Source of the DNA: Haloferax elongans ATCC BAA-1513
Lineage (GTDB): Archaea; Halobacteriota; Halobacteria; Halobacteriales; Haloferacaceae
Length of the DNA stretch: 64,000 nt
Assembly (NCBI RefSeq): GCF_000336755.1
Contig: NZ_AOLK01000011.1
Location: forward strand, 532,876 to 596,875
Reading direction: 5' to 3'
Made by a program: the position numbers and the translations under genes. Below, piece after piece: positions 35,125 through 43,679 of this stretch (positions within the stretch are counted from its first letter, which is position 1; each line of letters opens with the position of its first letter). A model generated the notes under the pieces. The model was not told the origin of the DNA and ran no database searches. It saw only the letters and a program-made list of their open reading frames with translations.

Positions 35125-35966
35125 TTTCCTCGCCCGGCCAGCAACTCGACACGAGCATCCAGCGAGAGATGGAAGAGCGAATGGGGGACTCACTCGGTGA
35201 TGTGCGGATTCACACCGGACCGAGTGCTGCGAAAGCGTGTGACGACATCAACGCGCGGGCGTTCACCGTCGGCAACCACATCGCGTTCAACCACGGCGAG
35301 TACGACCCGTCAAGTGCTGAGGGACAGCACGTGCTGGCCCACGAGTTGGCACACGTTCGCCAGCAAACTGGCGGCGCGGTGTCGATGCTTCCACAGAAGG
35401 GCGAGTTGGAAATTGACCCCGATGAGCGGTTGGAACGTGAGGCTGAGGAGACCGCCGAGCGTGTGATGCGCGGTGGTGAACTCGGGATTTATCGGATACG
35501 GAAGTCCGAGGTGCATGTTCAGCGATGGAAAAACCAACCGCGTGACGCTATAGGGCGGTTCGACGAGAAGGACCAGAAACAGTACGATGGGAAAAAATAC
35601 GGTAGGAGAAAGCGTCCGCCGTATGCCCCCGGCCAGGTAGAGACTGTATGGAAACAAGCTGATCAAGAAGCTAGTGAACTCCCCGATGGGCAGGTCCCAG
35701 ATCCATTTGAACCGTGGCGGATTTTAGAATGGGATGGCGGCAATAGAAAGGGAGACTGGGAGATGGGTCACAAACCAGGAAGAGAATATCAGTACCTAAT
35801 AGAGTATTATTTACAAGGAGTAATATCTGAAGAAGAATTTGTTCGAGAGTACCAAGACCCCAGTCACTATCACCCGCAACATCCAACAACCAATCGAAGT
35901 GGTCAATACGACCGTGAAGGCGAATACTGGATACAGAAGTGGGGAAAACTTGGGGGTGACCAATGA
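35100..35966 (+). CDS. eCIS-core (DUF4157) plus GH-E/HNH-type nuclease toxin
   Basis: Residues 1-110 are the DUF4157/eCIS-core domain: SVRDVISSPGQQLDTSIQRE, GDVRIHTGPSAAKACDDINA, RAFTVGNHIAFNHGEYDP, and the zinc-type HVLAHELAHVRQQTGG. A linker follows (about 115-200). The C-terminal 85 residues match the GH-E toxin nuclease pattern of the HNH/ENDO VII fold: GDWEMGHKPGREYQYLIEYY, GVISEEEFVREYQDPSHY, then NRSGQYDREG. Such proteins deliver a variable C-terminal nuclease to rival cells, often through contractile injection systems or related exporters. GTG 35100 is only the first start in this frame; the true start is probably upstream. Confidence 0.82.
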   Translation: MPDSVRDVISSPGQQLDTSIQREMEERMGDSLGDVRIHTGPSAAKACDDINARAFTVGNHIAFNHGEYDPSSAEGQHVLAHELAHVRQQTGGAVSMLPQKGELEIDPDERLEREAEETAERVMRGGELGIYRIRKSEVHVQRWKNQPRDAIGRFDEKDQKQYDGKKYGRRKRPPYAPGQVETVWKQADQEASELPDGQVPDPFEPWRILEWDGGNRKGDWEMGHKPGREYQYLIEYYLQGVISEEEFVREYQDPSHYHPQHPTTNRSGQYDREGEYWIQKWGKLGGDQ

Positions 35967-36445
35967 CTGATACAGACGACATCTACCAGCACTCGGACTT
36001 GGAGGTTGCAGTCATACAAAACGACATCGAGCGGTTTCACGAACTGATTGAGGATACTGAGCTAGGTCATCGCTCAGACAACGGGAGTACACTATTACAT
36101 AAAGCTGCAAGCGTCGGAAATGATCAGATGGTGGAAGAGCTTCTTAGCCACGGCATCAACCCAGACATCCAAAATCAAGGTGGGAAAACAGCACTCCACT
36201 TGGCGGTTGATGAGGGCCATAGAAACGTAATAAAGACGCTTGTGTTAGGGGGTGCTGACCTCAACATCCAAGATAACAGTGGAACAGTCCCGATACTCAA
36301 GCTAATTTATCGGGGTGATGTGGAGTTAGCGACACTGATGGTAGAGAATGGGGCAGACCCAGAGATAGAAACTGATGGTGGTGTCTCGCCTCTCGATATC
36401 GCAAAGAACATCGAAGCGACTGAGATGATTGAAGTTCTGCGTTAG
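35963..36445 (+). CDS. Ankyrin-repeat protein, probable immunity protein 1
   Basis: 160 residues with four ankyrin-like repeats (GSTLLHKAASVGNDQMVEEL, GKTALHLAVDEGHRNVIKTL, GTVPILKLIYRGDVELATLM, GVSPLDIAKNIEATEMIEVL) and no signal peptide. It overlaps the toxin stop by 4 bases (ATGA), so toxin and partner are translated together. Ankyrin proteins directly downstream are an established class of immunity proteins in polymorphic toxin systems. Cytoplasmic neutralisation of the nuclease is inferred. Confidence 0.85.
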   Translation: MTDTDDIYQHSDLEVAVIQNDIERFHELIEDTELGHRSDNGSTLLHKAASVGNDQMVEELLSHGINPDIQNQGGKTALHLAVDEGHRNVIKTLVLGGADLNIQDNSGTVPILKLIYRGDVELATLMVENGADPEIETDGGVSPLDIAKNIEATEMIEVLR

Positions 36446-36513
36446 CGAGTGCAGTAAGCAGTGCATATACTGATGGCGTCTTTGATTACGGCTTCGGCTA
36501 GGTTACGTTCGAT

Positions 36514-37017
36514 ATGAGCGACGACCAAGGAGAAGATGACATCTACATCCATACGGACTTGGAAACAGCAATCATTCAAGGGGACAAGGAGCGATATGAT
36601 TCGCTGATTGAAGACGCTGATGTCCAACACAGGTCCGATAATGGAAGCAATTTACTCCATAAAGCGGCCTTTTCTGGAGAAACTGAAATTGCCTCTGACC
36701 TTATTGAACGAGGTGTAGATATAGATGCCCAAGACGATGAAGGGTCAACACCGCTCCATAGGGCATTAAATGTCGAGAATTACGAACTCGCAAAACTGCT
36801 TGTCGAGAGTGATGCAGATCTGAATATCGAGGACGTACATGGAAACCAGCCGCTTTGGAGGGCTGTTTTCAAAGCGAACTACGAACTGACCAAATTACTC
36901 TTGGAACACGGGGCAGACCCAACCCATGAAAACAACGTTGGAGAGAGTCCACTGAGTATCGCTCAGGATGCTGATGCGGAAAAGTTCATTCAGCTTCTTG
37001 ACCCAGACTCACAGTAG
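36514..37017 (+). CDS. Ankyrin-repeat protein, probable immunity protein 2
   Basis: 167 residues, paralogue of the preceding gene: both start with an acidic DDIY-x-H-x-DLE segment, then HRSDNGS-x-LLHKAA. Repeats include GSTPLHRALNVENYELAKLL and ANYELTKLLLEHGADPTHEN. It lies 68 bases downstream in the same direction. Tandem diverged immunity genes are common where toxin tips are exchanged; this one may guard against a related toxin of neighbouring strains. Confidence 0.83.
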   Translation: MSDDQGEDDIYIHTDLETAIIQGDKERYDSLIEDADVQHRSDNGSNLLHKAAFSGETEIASDLIERGVDIDAQDDEGSTPLHRALNVENYELAKLLVESDADLNIEDVHGNQPLWRAVFKANYELTKLLLEHGADPTHENNVGESPLSIAQDADAEKFIQLLDPDSQ

Positions 37018-37034
37018 GCGATGTTCTGAGTCCT

Positions 37035-37190
37035 ATGGCTGAGATAGAAATCAATTCAGATACGATCGTTTTCGACACAGACAGCGTCGTTGTTCGACAT
37101 CCGGTAAAGAAATCGTTACAAAAGGACGATGTCTTGATTGTCCTTCTGGATGTTCCAAGTGGGAGGCACTGTCTAGTTAAGCCAGTTTGA
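37035..37190 (+). pseudogene. Immunity-like gene fragment cut by an IS end
   Basis: 51 codons: MAEIEINSDTIVFDTDSVVV, RHPVKKSLQKDDVLIVLLDV, then PSGRHCLVKPV. The first 43 residues look like the N terminus of a beta-rich cytoplasmic protein of the sort found next to toxins. The last codons come from an IS-like end beginning GGCACTGTCTAGTTAA at 37165. Bases 37047-37099 recur at 37698-37750 with two mismatches. Confidence 0.5.
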
Positions 37191-37390
37191 GGAACGAGCA
37201 GGTCGTTGAGTGTGTTTGGGATGAAGCTCGCAGACCTGCTCAGCGAGTGCTTTGCGACGGATTTAGAAGAAACTGCGGAGCGTGAGCGGACGGCGAGGTC
37301 GACGAGACTGCTGCCACAGTCACTGGCGAGTGGTCTCGGTGGGACGCTGCAATAGACCACGGTCCTGTTGGTGACCACCTGAGCGAAGCA
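37165..37390 (+). mobile_element. Insertion-sequence remnant
   Basis: It begins GGCACTGTCTAGTTAA and contains a 44-codon frame (37221-37355) starting MKLADLLSECFATDLEETAE and RERT, which resembles the N terminus of haloarchaeal IS6-type transposases from memory. The frame then stops. A second copy of TGTCTAGTTAA lies at 37639-37649 in the same orientation. The rest of the transposase is missing, so it cannot move. Family assignment is tentative. Confidence 0.4.
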
Positions 37391-37600
37391 TCAACTTGTC
37401 TGTCTGGTGGGCCGCTTCTTGTATCGGTAATCGACGTATAAACGGAGGAACCCAAGAGGAGTAATCAAGAAGAATATGTAGGTGTTCGTCGCAGTAATCT
37501 CAACCACGCTAACGTGGTCTAGCGTAGCTAATACAACGACTGCGGCGAGAATACTGTCGACCACTCGTCCTGGGCGTGTTTCAGAGAGGACAGTAGCCAT
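37391..37600 (-). CDS. Small membrane protein, unknown function
   Basis: 69 residues with two hydrophobic helices (SILAAVVVLATLDHVSVVEI and YIFFLITPLGFLRLYV) and a basic tail DYRYKKRPTRQTS. Codon usage is ordinary. It lies between the two TGTCTAGTTAA sequences, so it may have been carried in with, or stranded by, the IS. It could be a spurious frame, though the helix layout argues for a real protein. Confidence 0.45.
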   Translation of the reverse strand: MATVLSETRPGRVVDSILAAVVVLATLDHVSVVEITATNTYIFFLITPLGFLRLYVDYRYKKRPTRQTS

Positions 37601-37647
37601 ATATTCAGGTGCAGTCTAAGAGCACTAAAAGTGACATTGTCTAGTTA

Positions 37648-37750
37648 ACTACCAACTCGCGAAACTGCTTGTCGGGAGTGGTGCGGGCCTAACGAAAGAA
37701 ATCAATTCAGATACAATCGGTTTCGACACAGACAGCGTCGTTGTTCGACA
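37648..37750 (+). repeat. Scrap of ankyrin gene joined to a second copy of the immunity fragment
   Basis: Bases about 37648-37690 resemble codons for YELAKLLVESDAD in ankyrin gene 2 but with a frame-destroying change. They are followed at 37698-37750 by a 53-base copy (two mismatches) of 37047-37099. No open frame results. This is recombination debris of the toxin-immunity island. Confidence 0.55.
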
Positions 37751-37797
37751 GCTAGTAACCAAATTGGACGCAACGAGTGTGGTCGAACACTCCCTCC

Positions 37798-38262
37798 TCA
37801 GTTGCTGTCCGAAGCGAACTGAATCTCTTCGTAGCGACTGGTTTCTATCGAACCGCCCTCCGCAAATTCTGTCTTCGCGATAATCGTAACTGGAAACTCA
37901 GGCCGTGACTCGAACGAAAGAGTCCCCGCGAGCCCACTCTGTTCAGTCCACTGTTGCTGCCACTGGTCGACAAAATCGTCGATGACGAGATGGACCGTCG
38001 TTTGCTTCGTTCCCGAGACATGGTATCCCCCAAAGTCTACTCGTGGGGACACCAACAGCTCCACAGTTTCGTTCTTCTCGACGAGGTCCAGGATGAACAC
38101 CGTCTGCGTGATACCAGATGGAACTCCGTTCCAGATGGTACTCGACCGCACGTGGTGGTGGGTCGTTTTCTCAGCCTCGCGTTCGCCAACCACCCCTGAA
38201 CAACCCGCGACAGCTATCGGGGTGGATGCAGCGATGCCACACAAAAAATCACGTCGACGCAT
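37798..38262 (-). CDS. Twin-arginine lipoprotein, unknown function
   Basis: 154 residues. The N terminus MRRRDFLCGIAASTPIAVAG, with lipobox Cys right after AVAG, is a clear Tat lipoprotein signal. The mature domain is beta-rich (TQTVFILDLVEKNETVELLV, TTVHLVIDDFVDQWQQQW). I chose ATG 38262, which places the twin arginines at the N terminus; the frame opens 24 codons earlier with unrelated sequence. No family recognised. Confidence 0.72.
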   Translation of the reverse strand: MRRRDFLCGIAASTPIAVAGCSGVVGEREAEKTTHHHVRSSTIWNGVPSGITQTVFILDLVEKNETVELLVSPRVDFGGYHVSGTKQTTVHLVIDDFVDQWQQQWTEQSGLAGTLSFESRPEFPVTIIAKTEFAEGGSIETSRYEEIQFASDSN

Positions 38263-38443
38263 TTCTATTTCCGGTATTCTAGTTAGCAAGTTATCATTTC
38301 CTATTTGGACGACGACAGGCTCTCGCCACTCCATTGATTGAGAACTATCTCACACCGGCTCCACAGTAGTCGCAATTCTACCTGCTGAACAAAGTGGTAC
38401 GCCCCTGCGGGGCTATCTCAGCAAACAAAGCTATACTATCTCT

Positions 38444-38653
38444 ATGACAACCAGCCAGAACATGAACAGTCAAGAAAAAAGAGACTATCTCAGTGCTCGA
38501 AATGGGTTCGTCACCGCAGCAGTACTGTTGGCGGTGATTACCGTGTATCAGTTGCTGACTCAAGGGGCATACGCGAGCGAGACGTTTGTGGTACTGCTAC
38601 TATCTGTGGCTGCGTTTTGGGGAACAAAGCTCGTTCATACGCAGCAGGAATAG
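38444..38653 (+). CDS. Small two-helix membrane protein
   Basis: 69 residues with a polar N terminus and two hydrophobic helices (GFVTAAVLLAVITVYQLL and TFVVLLLSVAAFWGTKLV). Typical of orphan haloarchaeal membrane micro-proteins. Function unknown; ATG 38444, or the second Met six codons later, may be the start. Confidence 0.55.
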   Translation: MTTSQNMNSQEKRDYLSARNGFVTAAVLLAVITVYQLLTQGAYASETFVVLLLSVAAFWGTKLVHTQQE

Positions 38654-38778
38654 CGAGAGACGGTCTGTACGACCGCTAGGTGACTATCGTACATTCTCTC
38701 CCATCCAGCCACTATCCACTTCGTTGAAAGTTCCCATCCATAATCATTATTAAATATTGAAGTGTGGTGACACGTGCA

Positions 38779-40449
38779 ATGGTGGAACATAATTTAGCAG
38801 ACTACGAGGCGGCACGGGCTGACTTCTCGTGGGAGGACATCTACGACGAGGCATCGTGGGACGCGCCGGAGTCGTTGAACATCGCGCACGAGGTCGCGGA
38901 CCGCCACGCCACCGCACGGGACCGGGTGGCCCTGTATCAGGTCGGGACGGACGGCGAACTCACGACGCTGACGTTCTGGGAACTCGCAGACCGGTCGAGC
39001 CAGTTTGCGAACGTCCTCTCCGAACTCGGTGTCGAACCGGGCGACCGGGTGTTTTCCTACATGCCGCGGATTCCCGAACACTACGTCGCGCTCGTGGGGA
39101 CACTCAAACACGGGGCCGTGTGGGGGAGCATCAACGAGCGCTTCGGTCCCGATGGAATCTCCTATCGACTCTCGGACTGCGACGCCTCGGTCGTGGTGAC
39201 AACCACCGACAACCGCGACACCATCGCCGACGCGCTGGAAGACGCGCCGAGCGTCGAGCACGTCATCACGGTGGACCGCGGCGGTGGTGCGCCCGCGGAC
39301 GACGTTATCTTCAATCCAACACTCGACGACGCGAGCACCGAGTACGAGACGGCGCAGACCGGCGGCGAGGACGACGCTCTGCTGTACTACACGTCGGGGA
39401 CGACGGGACTTGCGAAGGGCGTCCTCCACAAACACCGCTGGCTCGCGGGCGTGGCAGCAACACAGCGCTACGCGGTCGACCTCCAACCCGGCGACGTCTA
39501 CTGGTCCACGGGCGACCTCGGGTGGTTGACCGGCGCAATCAACACCCTCGGTGCGTGGTTCTGGGGCGCGTCGTTGTTCACCTACGAGGGCGAGTTCGAC
39601 CCCGAAACGTGGGCCGACCTCCTCGACGACTATCCCATCACGGTCCTGTTTTCGGTGCCGACAGCCTACCGGATGCTCCGCGAGAACGAGTCTGTTCTCG
39701 ACGACACCTCGCTCGACCTGCGACATGCGCTCTCAATCGGCGAACCACTCAGCGCGGGCGTTGTCGAGTGGGCCGAAGAGACCCTCGGTGTCACCGTCCT
39801 CGACACCTACGGGCAGACCGAGACGGGGAACATGATTATCAACAACTACCCGACGATGGAACTACGCCCGGGGTCGATGGGCAAGCCGCTTCCGGGTATC
39901 GAGGCCGAAATCATCGACCCCGAAACGGGCGAAGTTCTCCCACCGGGCGAGACCGGCGAAATCGCCGAGCGAGGCGACTATCCGTGTTTCTTCGCCGAGT
40001 ACTGGGAAAAACCAGAGAAGACGCGCGGGGCCTTCGTCGACGGCCCCGACGGCCGCTGGTACCGCTCTGGCGACCTCGCGCACAAGGACGAAGATGGATA
40101 CTTCTGGTTCGAAGGCCGCGCCGACGACGTGATTCTCTCGTCGGGCTATCGCATCGGTCCCTTCGAGGTGGAGAGTTCGCTTGGTGAACATCCCGCTGTC
40201 GCCGAGGCGGCCGTCGTTCCCAAACCACACCCAGAACGCGGGAACATCGTCAAAGCGTACGTGGTCCCGAGCGATGACGCGAGTCCGTCAGAATCGCTCA
40301 CAACGGACATCCAAAATCACGTCAAATCTGAGTTGGCAGCTCACGAATATCCGCGAGAAATCGAGTTCCGTGAGGAGCTTCCGAAGACGGTGACGGGGAA
40401 GATTCGCCGAACTGAACTCCGCGACGACACCGAGGGCGCATCGAACTAA
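38779..40449 (+). CDS. AMP-forming acyl-CoA synthetase (acetyl/medium-chain type)
   Basis: 556 residues of the ANL superfamily: it adenylates a carboxylic acid with ATP and transfers it to CoA. The P-loop is LLYYTSGTTGLAKGVLHKH near residue 200, then TVLDTYGQTETGNMI near 330. WYRSGDLAHKDEDGYFWFEG is the hinge, RADDVILSSGYRIGPFEVE follows, and the catalytic lysine is in LPKTVTGKIRR at the end. The chain length and motifs fit the MACS/acetate branch; the exact acid is not readable. ATG 38779 follows a GTG that is also in frame. It converges on the kinase gene with a 4-base overlap of stops. Confidence 0.9.
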   Translation: MVEHNLADYEAARADFSWEDIYDEASWDAPESLNIAHEVADRHATARDRVALYQVGTDGELTTLTFWELADRSSQFANVLSELGVEPGDRVFSYMPRIPEHYVALVGTLKHGAVWGSINERFGPDGISYRLSDCDASVVVTTTDNRDTIADALEDAPSVEHVITVDRGGGAPADDVIFNPTLDDASTEYETAQTGGEDDALLYYTSGTTGLAKGVLHKHRWLAGVAATQRYAVDLQPGDVYWSTGDLGWLTGAINTLGAWFWGASLFTYEGEFDPETWADLLDDYPITVLFSVPTAYRMLRENESVLDDTSLDLRHALSIGEPLSAGVVEWAEETLGVTVLDTYGQTETGNMIINNYPTMELRPGSMGKPLPGIEAEIIDPETGEVLPPGETGEIAERGDYPCFFAEYWEKPEKTRGAFVDGPDGRWYRSGDLAHKDEDGYFWFEGRADDVILSSGYRIGPFEVESSLGEHPAVAEAAVVPKPHPERGNIVKAYVVPSDDASPSESLTTDIQNHVKSELAAHEYPREIEFREELPKTVTGKIRRTELRDDTEGASN

Positions 40450-42269
40450 CCGCCCTCGGCGTGGCCGTGTTCTGTCTCGCCGTTCTGTGCACCCGTGGTC
40501 TCCGAGTCGTCCGCGACCCGTCGGACAGGAATCTGTAGCGAGACGGTGGTTCCATTCCCGTTGTTGCGCTTGAACGACACCTCACCATCGAGTTGGTCGA
40601 CGCCCCACGTGACGAGCCAGAGGCCGAGCCCACTCCCGTGCTGAAGCGGCGTTTCTCCGTGGGCGCGGATGGCGACGAGTTCGTTCGGGTTGATTCCCGG
40701 TCCGTCGTCGGTAACGTGAATCTCGACGGTATCGTCCGACTCGAACGCCTCGATTTGGACAGTCGGCGTGTCGGAGTAGTTGTGAACGATGCCGTTTTCG
40801 ATGAGTTCCTGCACGACGTGTTCGAGTGTCGGCGAACAGACGGTGTGGTCGTCGAGGTCGGACTCGACGACGACGACACACCCTGGATGGTCGTCTTTGA
40901 CTGTGCTGGCTGCCTGTTTCAGTTGGACGCCGACGGAAACCGGTGTCGCCGTCTCGTCGTCCTCGGTCGCGTTTCCCTGGAGCGCGGCAATCTTTCTGGC
41001 TTTCTCGCTAATCGTCACGAGGCTAAACGCACGGTCGCGGACGGTCTCTGAGTAGCGCTGCGCTCGCTCCAGAGAGTCGTTTGCGAGCGCTTCGACGACG
41101 AGGTCGGCGTACCCAAAGAGCATGTTCGCCTCGGTTCGGAGGTTGTGGCGAAGCACGCGATTCATCACCTCCAGTTGTTGGACGTTTCGGCGACGGTCGG
41201 TCACGTCGCGGAAGACGAGCGCATTCCCGATTGGTCGCCCGTGGAAGTCGGTGAACGTGCTCGTCCGAAGTTCGAAGTCTCGTTGGCTCTCTCCCAGTTT
41301 GACGGCGACGTTGCCGTTCGATTTCTCCGCGGCAGTGCCTGAGATAACGCTGCTAATGGGTCGCCCTTTGAGGTCGGTAGAGGTGCGCTCCAGTATGTCT
41401 GCTGCCGTCTGATTGAGTTCGATGATTCGCCACTTGGTGTCGGTGACGACCACGGCGTCGGCCATCGACTTGACGACCCGCTCGCAGGCAATCGACCGCG
41501 GAACCGGCCGCGACCCAAGCAGGTCGAACCGACTGAGTGCGATGGCGTACGCCAGTCCCGCGAACGTGAAGGTCGCGGGCGTAACGTCGAGTGCCACCCC
41601 GTACAGTTCGAGTAACACTGTGCTGAGGCTCCCGAGAACTGGCATCAGTGTCCCGACAATGAGTGTAATCGCCTGCAGTCGGTAAATCGTCGGCAGGCCG
41701 AGCATCGTCTGGAAAAGCGCGAGCGCACCAGCGAGCCATAGCAGGTAGCTGTACGCCAGAACTACCCAGTACAGCGTCCCCCACTGGTGTTCCATGAGCG
41801 TGATTACCCCGGTCGCGGTGGGGACGACCTCTGAAGTCACCCACATGAAGTGGTGAGCGGGGTTAGTCCAGACAGCGATGAGCGTGACCATCGGAAGAAA
41901 CGAGACAAGCAGAAGCGGTCCCGGCGTGGTGTACTGGTCACGCCCGGTGTATGAGAACGTGAAGACGAACCACGCGACGGGGACGACGAGCACGCCAATC
42001 CACTGGACGTTTGCGACCAGTAATTTGAGTTGGAGGTCCGAGAGGAGGAGTTCGGTGAGGTACCCGACCGACCACAGCCCGCTCGCAGCGGCGAGCGTGC
42101 CTAACCCGACCGCACCCGGCTTCTTGCGATGACGCCACGTGTACGCAGTGACGCCGATGCTAATGATACCGGAGAGAATCATCAGCCCGACGACGAAAGC
42201 CACCACTGGGGAAGATTGAGCGACAAGAACTACCTCCCACAGTGGCCCTCCGCCGGGATTCGCGTTCAC
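40446..42269 (-). CDS. Histidine kinase with 7TM sensor domain (copy 2)
   Basis: 607 residues, same architecture as 13219-14934: seven hydrophobic helices with NVQWIGVLVVPVAWFVFTFS and TGRDQY, a PAS domain near 265-365, and the phospho-acceptor near His375 in NRVLRHNLRTEANMLFGYAD. The ATPase domain has ELIENGIVHN, DDGPGI and GSGLGLWLVTWGVDQLDG. I chose GTG 42269, which leaves 43 bases after the UbiA stop; a longer frame to 42356 would overlap that gene. A Gly/Glu/His-rich tail ends the protein. No partner receiver is adjacent. Confidence 0.86.
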   Translation of the reverse strand: MNANPGGGPLWEVVLVAQSSPVVAFVVGLMILSGIISIGVTAYTWRHRKKPGAVGLGTLAAASGLWSVGYLTELLLSDLQLKLLVANVQWIGVLVVPVAWFVFTFSYTGRDQYTTPGPLLLVSFLPMVTLIAVWTNPAHHFMWVTSEVVPTATGVITLMEHQWGTLYWVVLAYSYLLWLAGALALFQTMLGLPTIYRLQAITLIVGTLMPVLGSLSTVLLELYGVALDVTPATFTFAGLAYAIALSRFDLLGSRPVPRSIACERVVKSMADAVVVTDTKWRIIELNQTAADILERTSTDLKGRPISSVISGTAAEKSNGNVAVKLGESQRDFELRTSTFTDFHGRPIGNALVFRDVTDRRRNVQQLEVMNRVLRHNLRTEANMLFGYADLVVEALANDSLERAQRYSETVRDRAFSLVTISEKARKIAALQGNATEDDETATPVSVGVQLKQAASTVKDDHPGCVVVVESDLDDHTVCSPTLEHVVQELIENGIVHNYSDTPTVQIEAFESDDTVEIHVTDDGPGINPNELVAIRAHGETPLQHGSGLGLWLVTWGVDQLDGEVSFKRNNGNGTTVSLQIPVRRVADDSETTGAQNGETEHGHAEGG

Positions 42270-42312
42270 TATACTGAATTTCTTTGCGAACAACAAAAGT
42301 ATGTGTGGAAAT

Positions 42313-43203
42313 TTATACAGGAATCGATACGACGCCAGACATCGCGACGACAACACCGAGGACCATCAGAACCCCCTCACCGTCTCTGAGTGTACACAGC
42401 CGTTCTACCGACCGGTTCGTTCCGGTGAGCGCGTACGTAATCCACACGGAGTACACGATTGCAGGGAGGAGCGCAATCGGTGCCCAGATAGGGACGTATT
42501 CGAGCCACGCCGCACCGACAAGCAGTCCCAGTGAGACGACTTCCATCGCGTAGAGAATCAGTTGCGTCCGACGAACACCGACGACAGTCGGGAGGGTCGC
42601 GACGCCGTTTTCTTTGTCACCCTCGACGTCTCTGACGTTGTGGACTTCGACTGAAATCGCAGAGCGGACGAAGAACCACACTGCGGCGACAACTGCCCCG
42701 GCGACGTACTGTGATTGGCCCGCGACGACCGCGAGCGGGACGAACGCGACGAGGACGGCCCACGCGAGGGCGACGACCGCCGTGTTGACGAGGAAGATAT
42801 CCTTCAGTCGATCCGCAGAAGGAATTGGAAGCAACGGGAAACTGTAGAAGACGGCGACGACCCCCGGAAAGAGCGTCAATCCGAGTCCGTAGACGCCGCC
42901 ACGAGAGATAGAGAGACCGAGCGCGCCGATGATTGCGAGCGCCGAGAAGCCGGCGTACAGTTTCGGGTGCGCTGCGACGAAGGCGGTTCGACCGGCGTAG
43001 TTCGCTTCGTCGGCGTCGAGGTCGGCGAGCTTGTCGAAATTGTAGATGCCGACAGTGATGAGGAATCCCACCAGGAGCGCCGCGTTGGGTTCGATTCCCG
43101 CGAGCGACGACGCGACGTAAATCTCTCCGATGGTGGCAATACCGAGGAACACTGAGCTGTGCACGACTGCTGCGTATAGCTGTTTTGGGACAACAAGTTT
43201 CAT
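42313..43203 (-). CDS. UbiA-family prenyltransferase-like membrane protein (copy 2)
   Basis: 296 residues with about eight hydrophobic helices. The first Asp-rich motif is YNFDKLADLDADEANYAGR, the second is NVRDVEGDKENGVATLPTVV. It is followed by the 7TM kinase in the same direction, mirroring the copy-1 pair at 12218-14934. Similarity between the two UbiA proteins is clear in both motifs and in the FF/YSFPLLP region. Substrate unknown. Confidence 0.78.
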   Translation of the reverse strand: MKLVVPKQLYAAVVHSSVFLGIATIGEIYVASSLAGIEPNAALLVGFLITVGIYNFDKLADLDADEANYAGRTAFVAAHPKLYAGFSALAIIGALGLSISRGGVYGLGLTLFPGVVAVFYSFPLLPIPSADRLKDIFLVNTAVVALAWAVLVAFVPLAVVAGQSQYVAGAVVAAVWFFVRSAISVEVHNVRDVEGDKENGVATLPTVVGVRRTQLILYAMEVVSLGLLVGAAWLEYVPIWAPIALLPAIVYSVWITYALTGTNRSVERLCTLRDGEGVLMVLGVVVAMSGVVSIPV

Positions 43204-43679
43204 TGCAATATGACAATTTAGCTGACAAGAATTAGTTATGAGGTGCCCTTCCCCGCCGGTGAGTTACCGCTACAGTCGTCGCTCATCGCGGTCGTTTCAA
43301 TAGCCAGCGCGGTGTTCTGACTCTCTAAGGAGACCCTGAAATGCGGTCGTTTCCTCGCTTTCGGTTCAGGTGGTTGGACGTATTTTCGGGAGTGAACTGC
43401 ACTGTCTTGTGCCCGTGAACACACCGATTTCTTTGCGCAGTCGACTTCCTCTCGCAGATACGCCGATGTATTGTACGGAATTAGTAGCCCACTTCACAGC
43501 GTTACTGGCTTCCTTCGCCAGGTTTCCTGCCTACTTCGAGTGGGTAGGTAGAAATTGTCAGAGTAGTATAACTTTCCTAACCGAGTCCTCGGGACTCCCG
43601 AATACGCTCGCCGTCGTCGTTGACCTCCTCGAACGTGTTCGGGAGGGTGCTCATCCGCTGGCGCGTCGTACTCGCGTGT
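43204..43679. other. Gap with no convincing gene
   Basis: 476 bp. Several short frames exist on both strands (for example 43236-43424 minus, 43370-43834 plus) but none has haloarchaeal-like acidic composition or a promoter. The part near 43240-43330 has the look of a decayed transposon end, though I cannot name one. A TATA-like GTATAACTT occurs at about 43566, upstream of the MoaD-like gene. Confidence 0.4.

Noticed and set aside
43236..43424. Transposase C-terminal fragment on the minus strand
   Set aside because: A vague resemblance to IS ends only; no transposase motif or terminal repeat could be shown.
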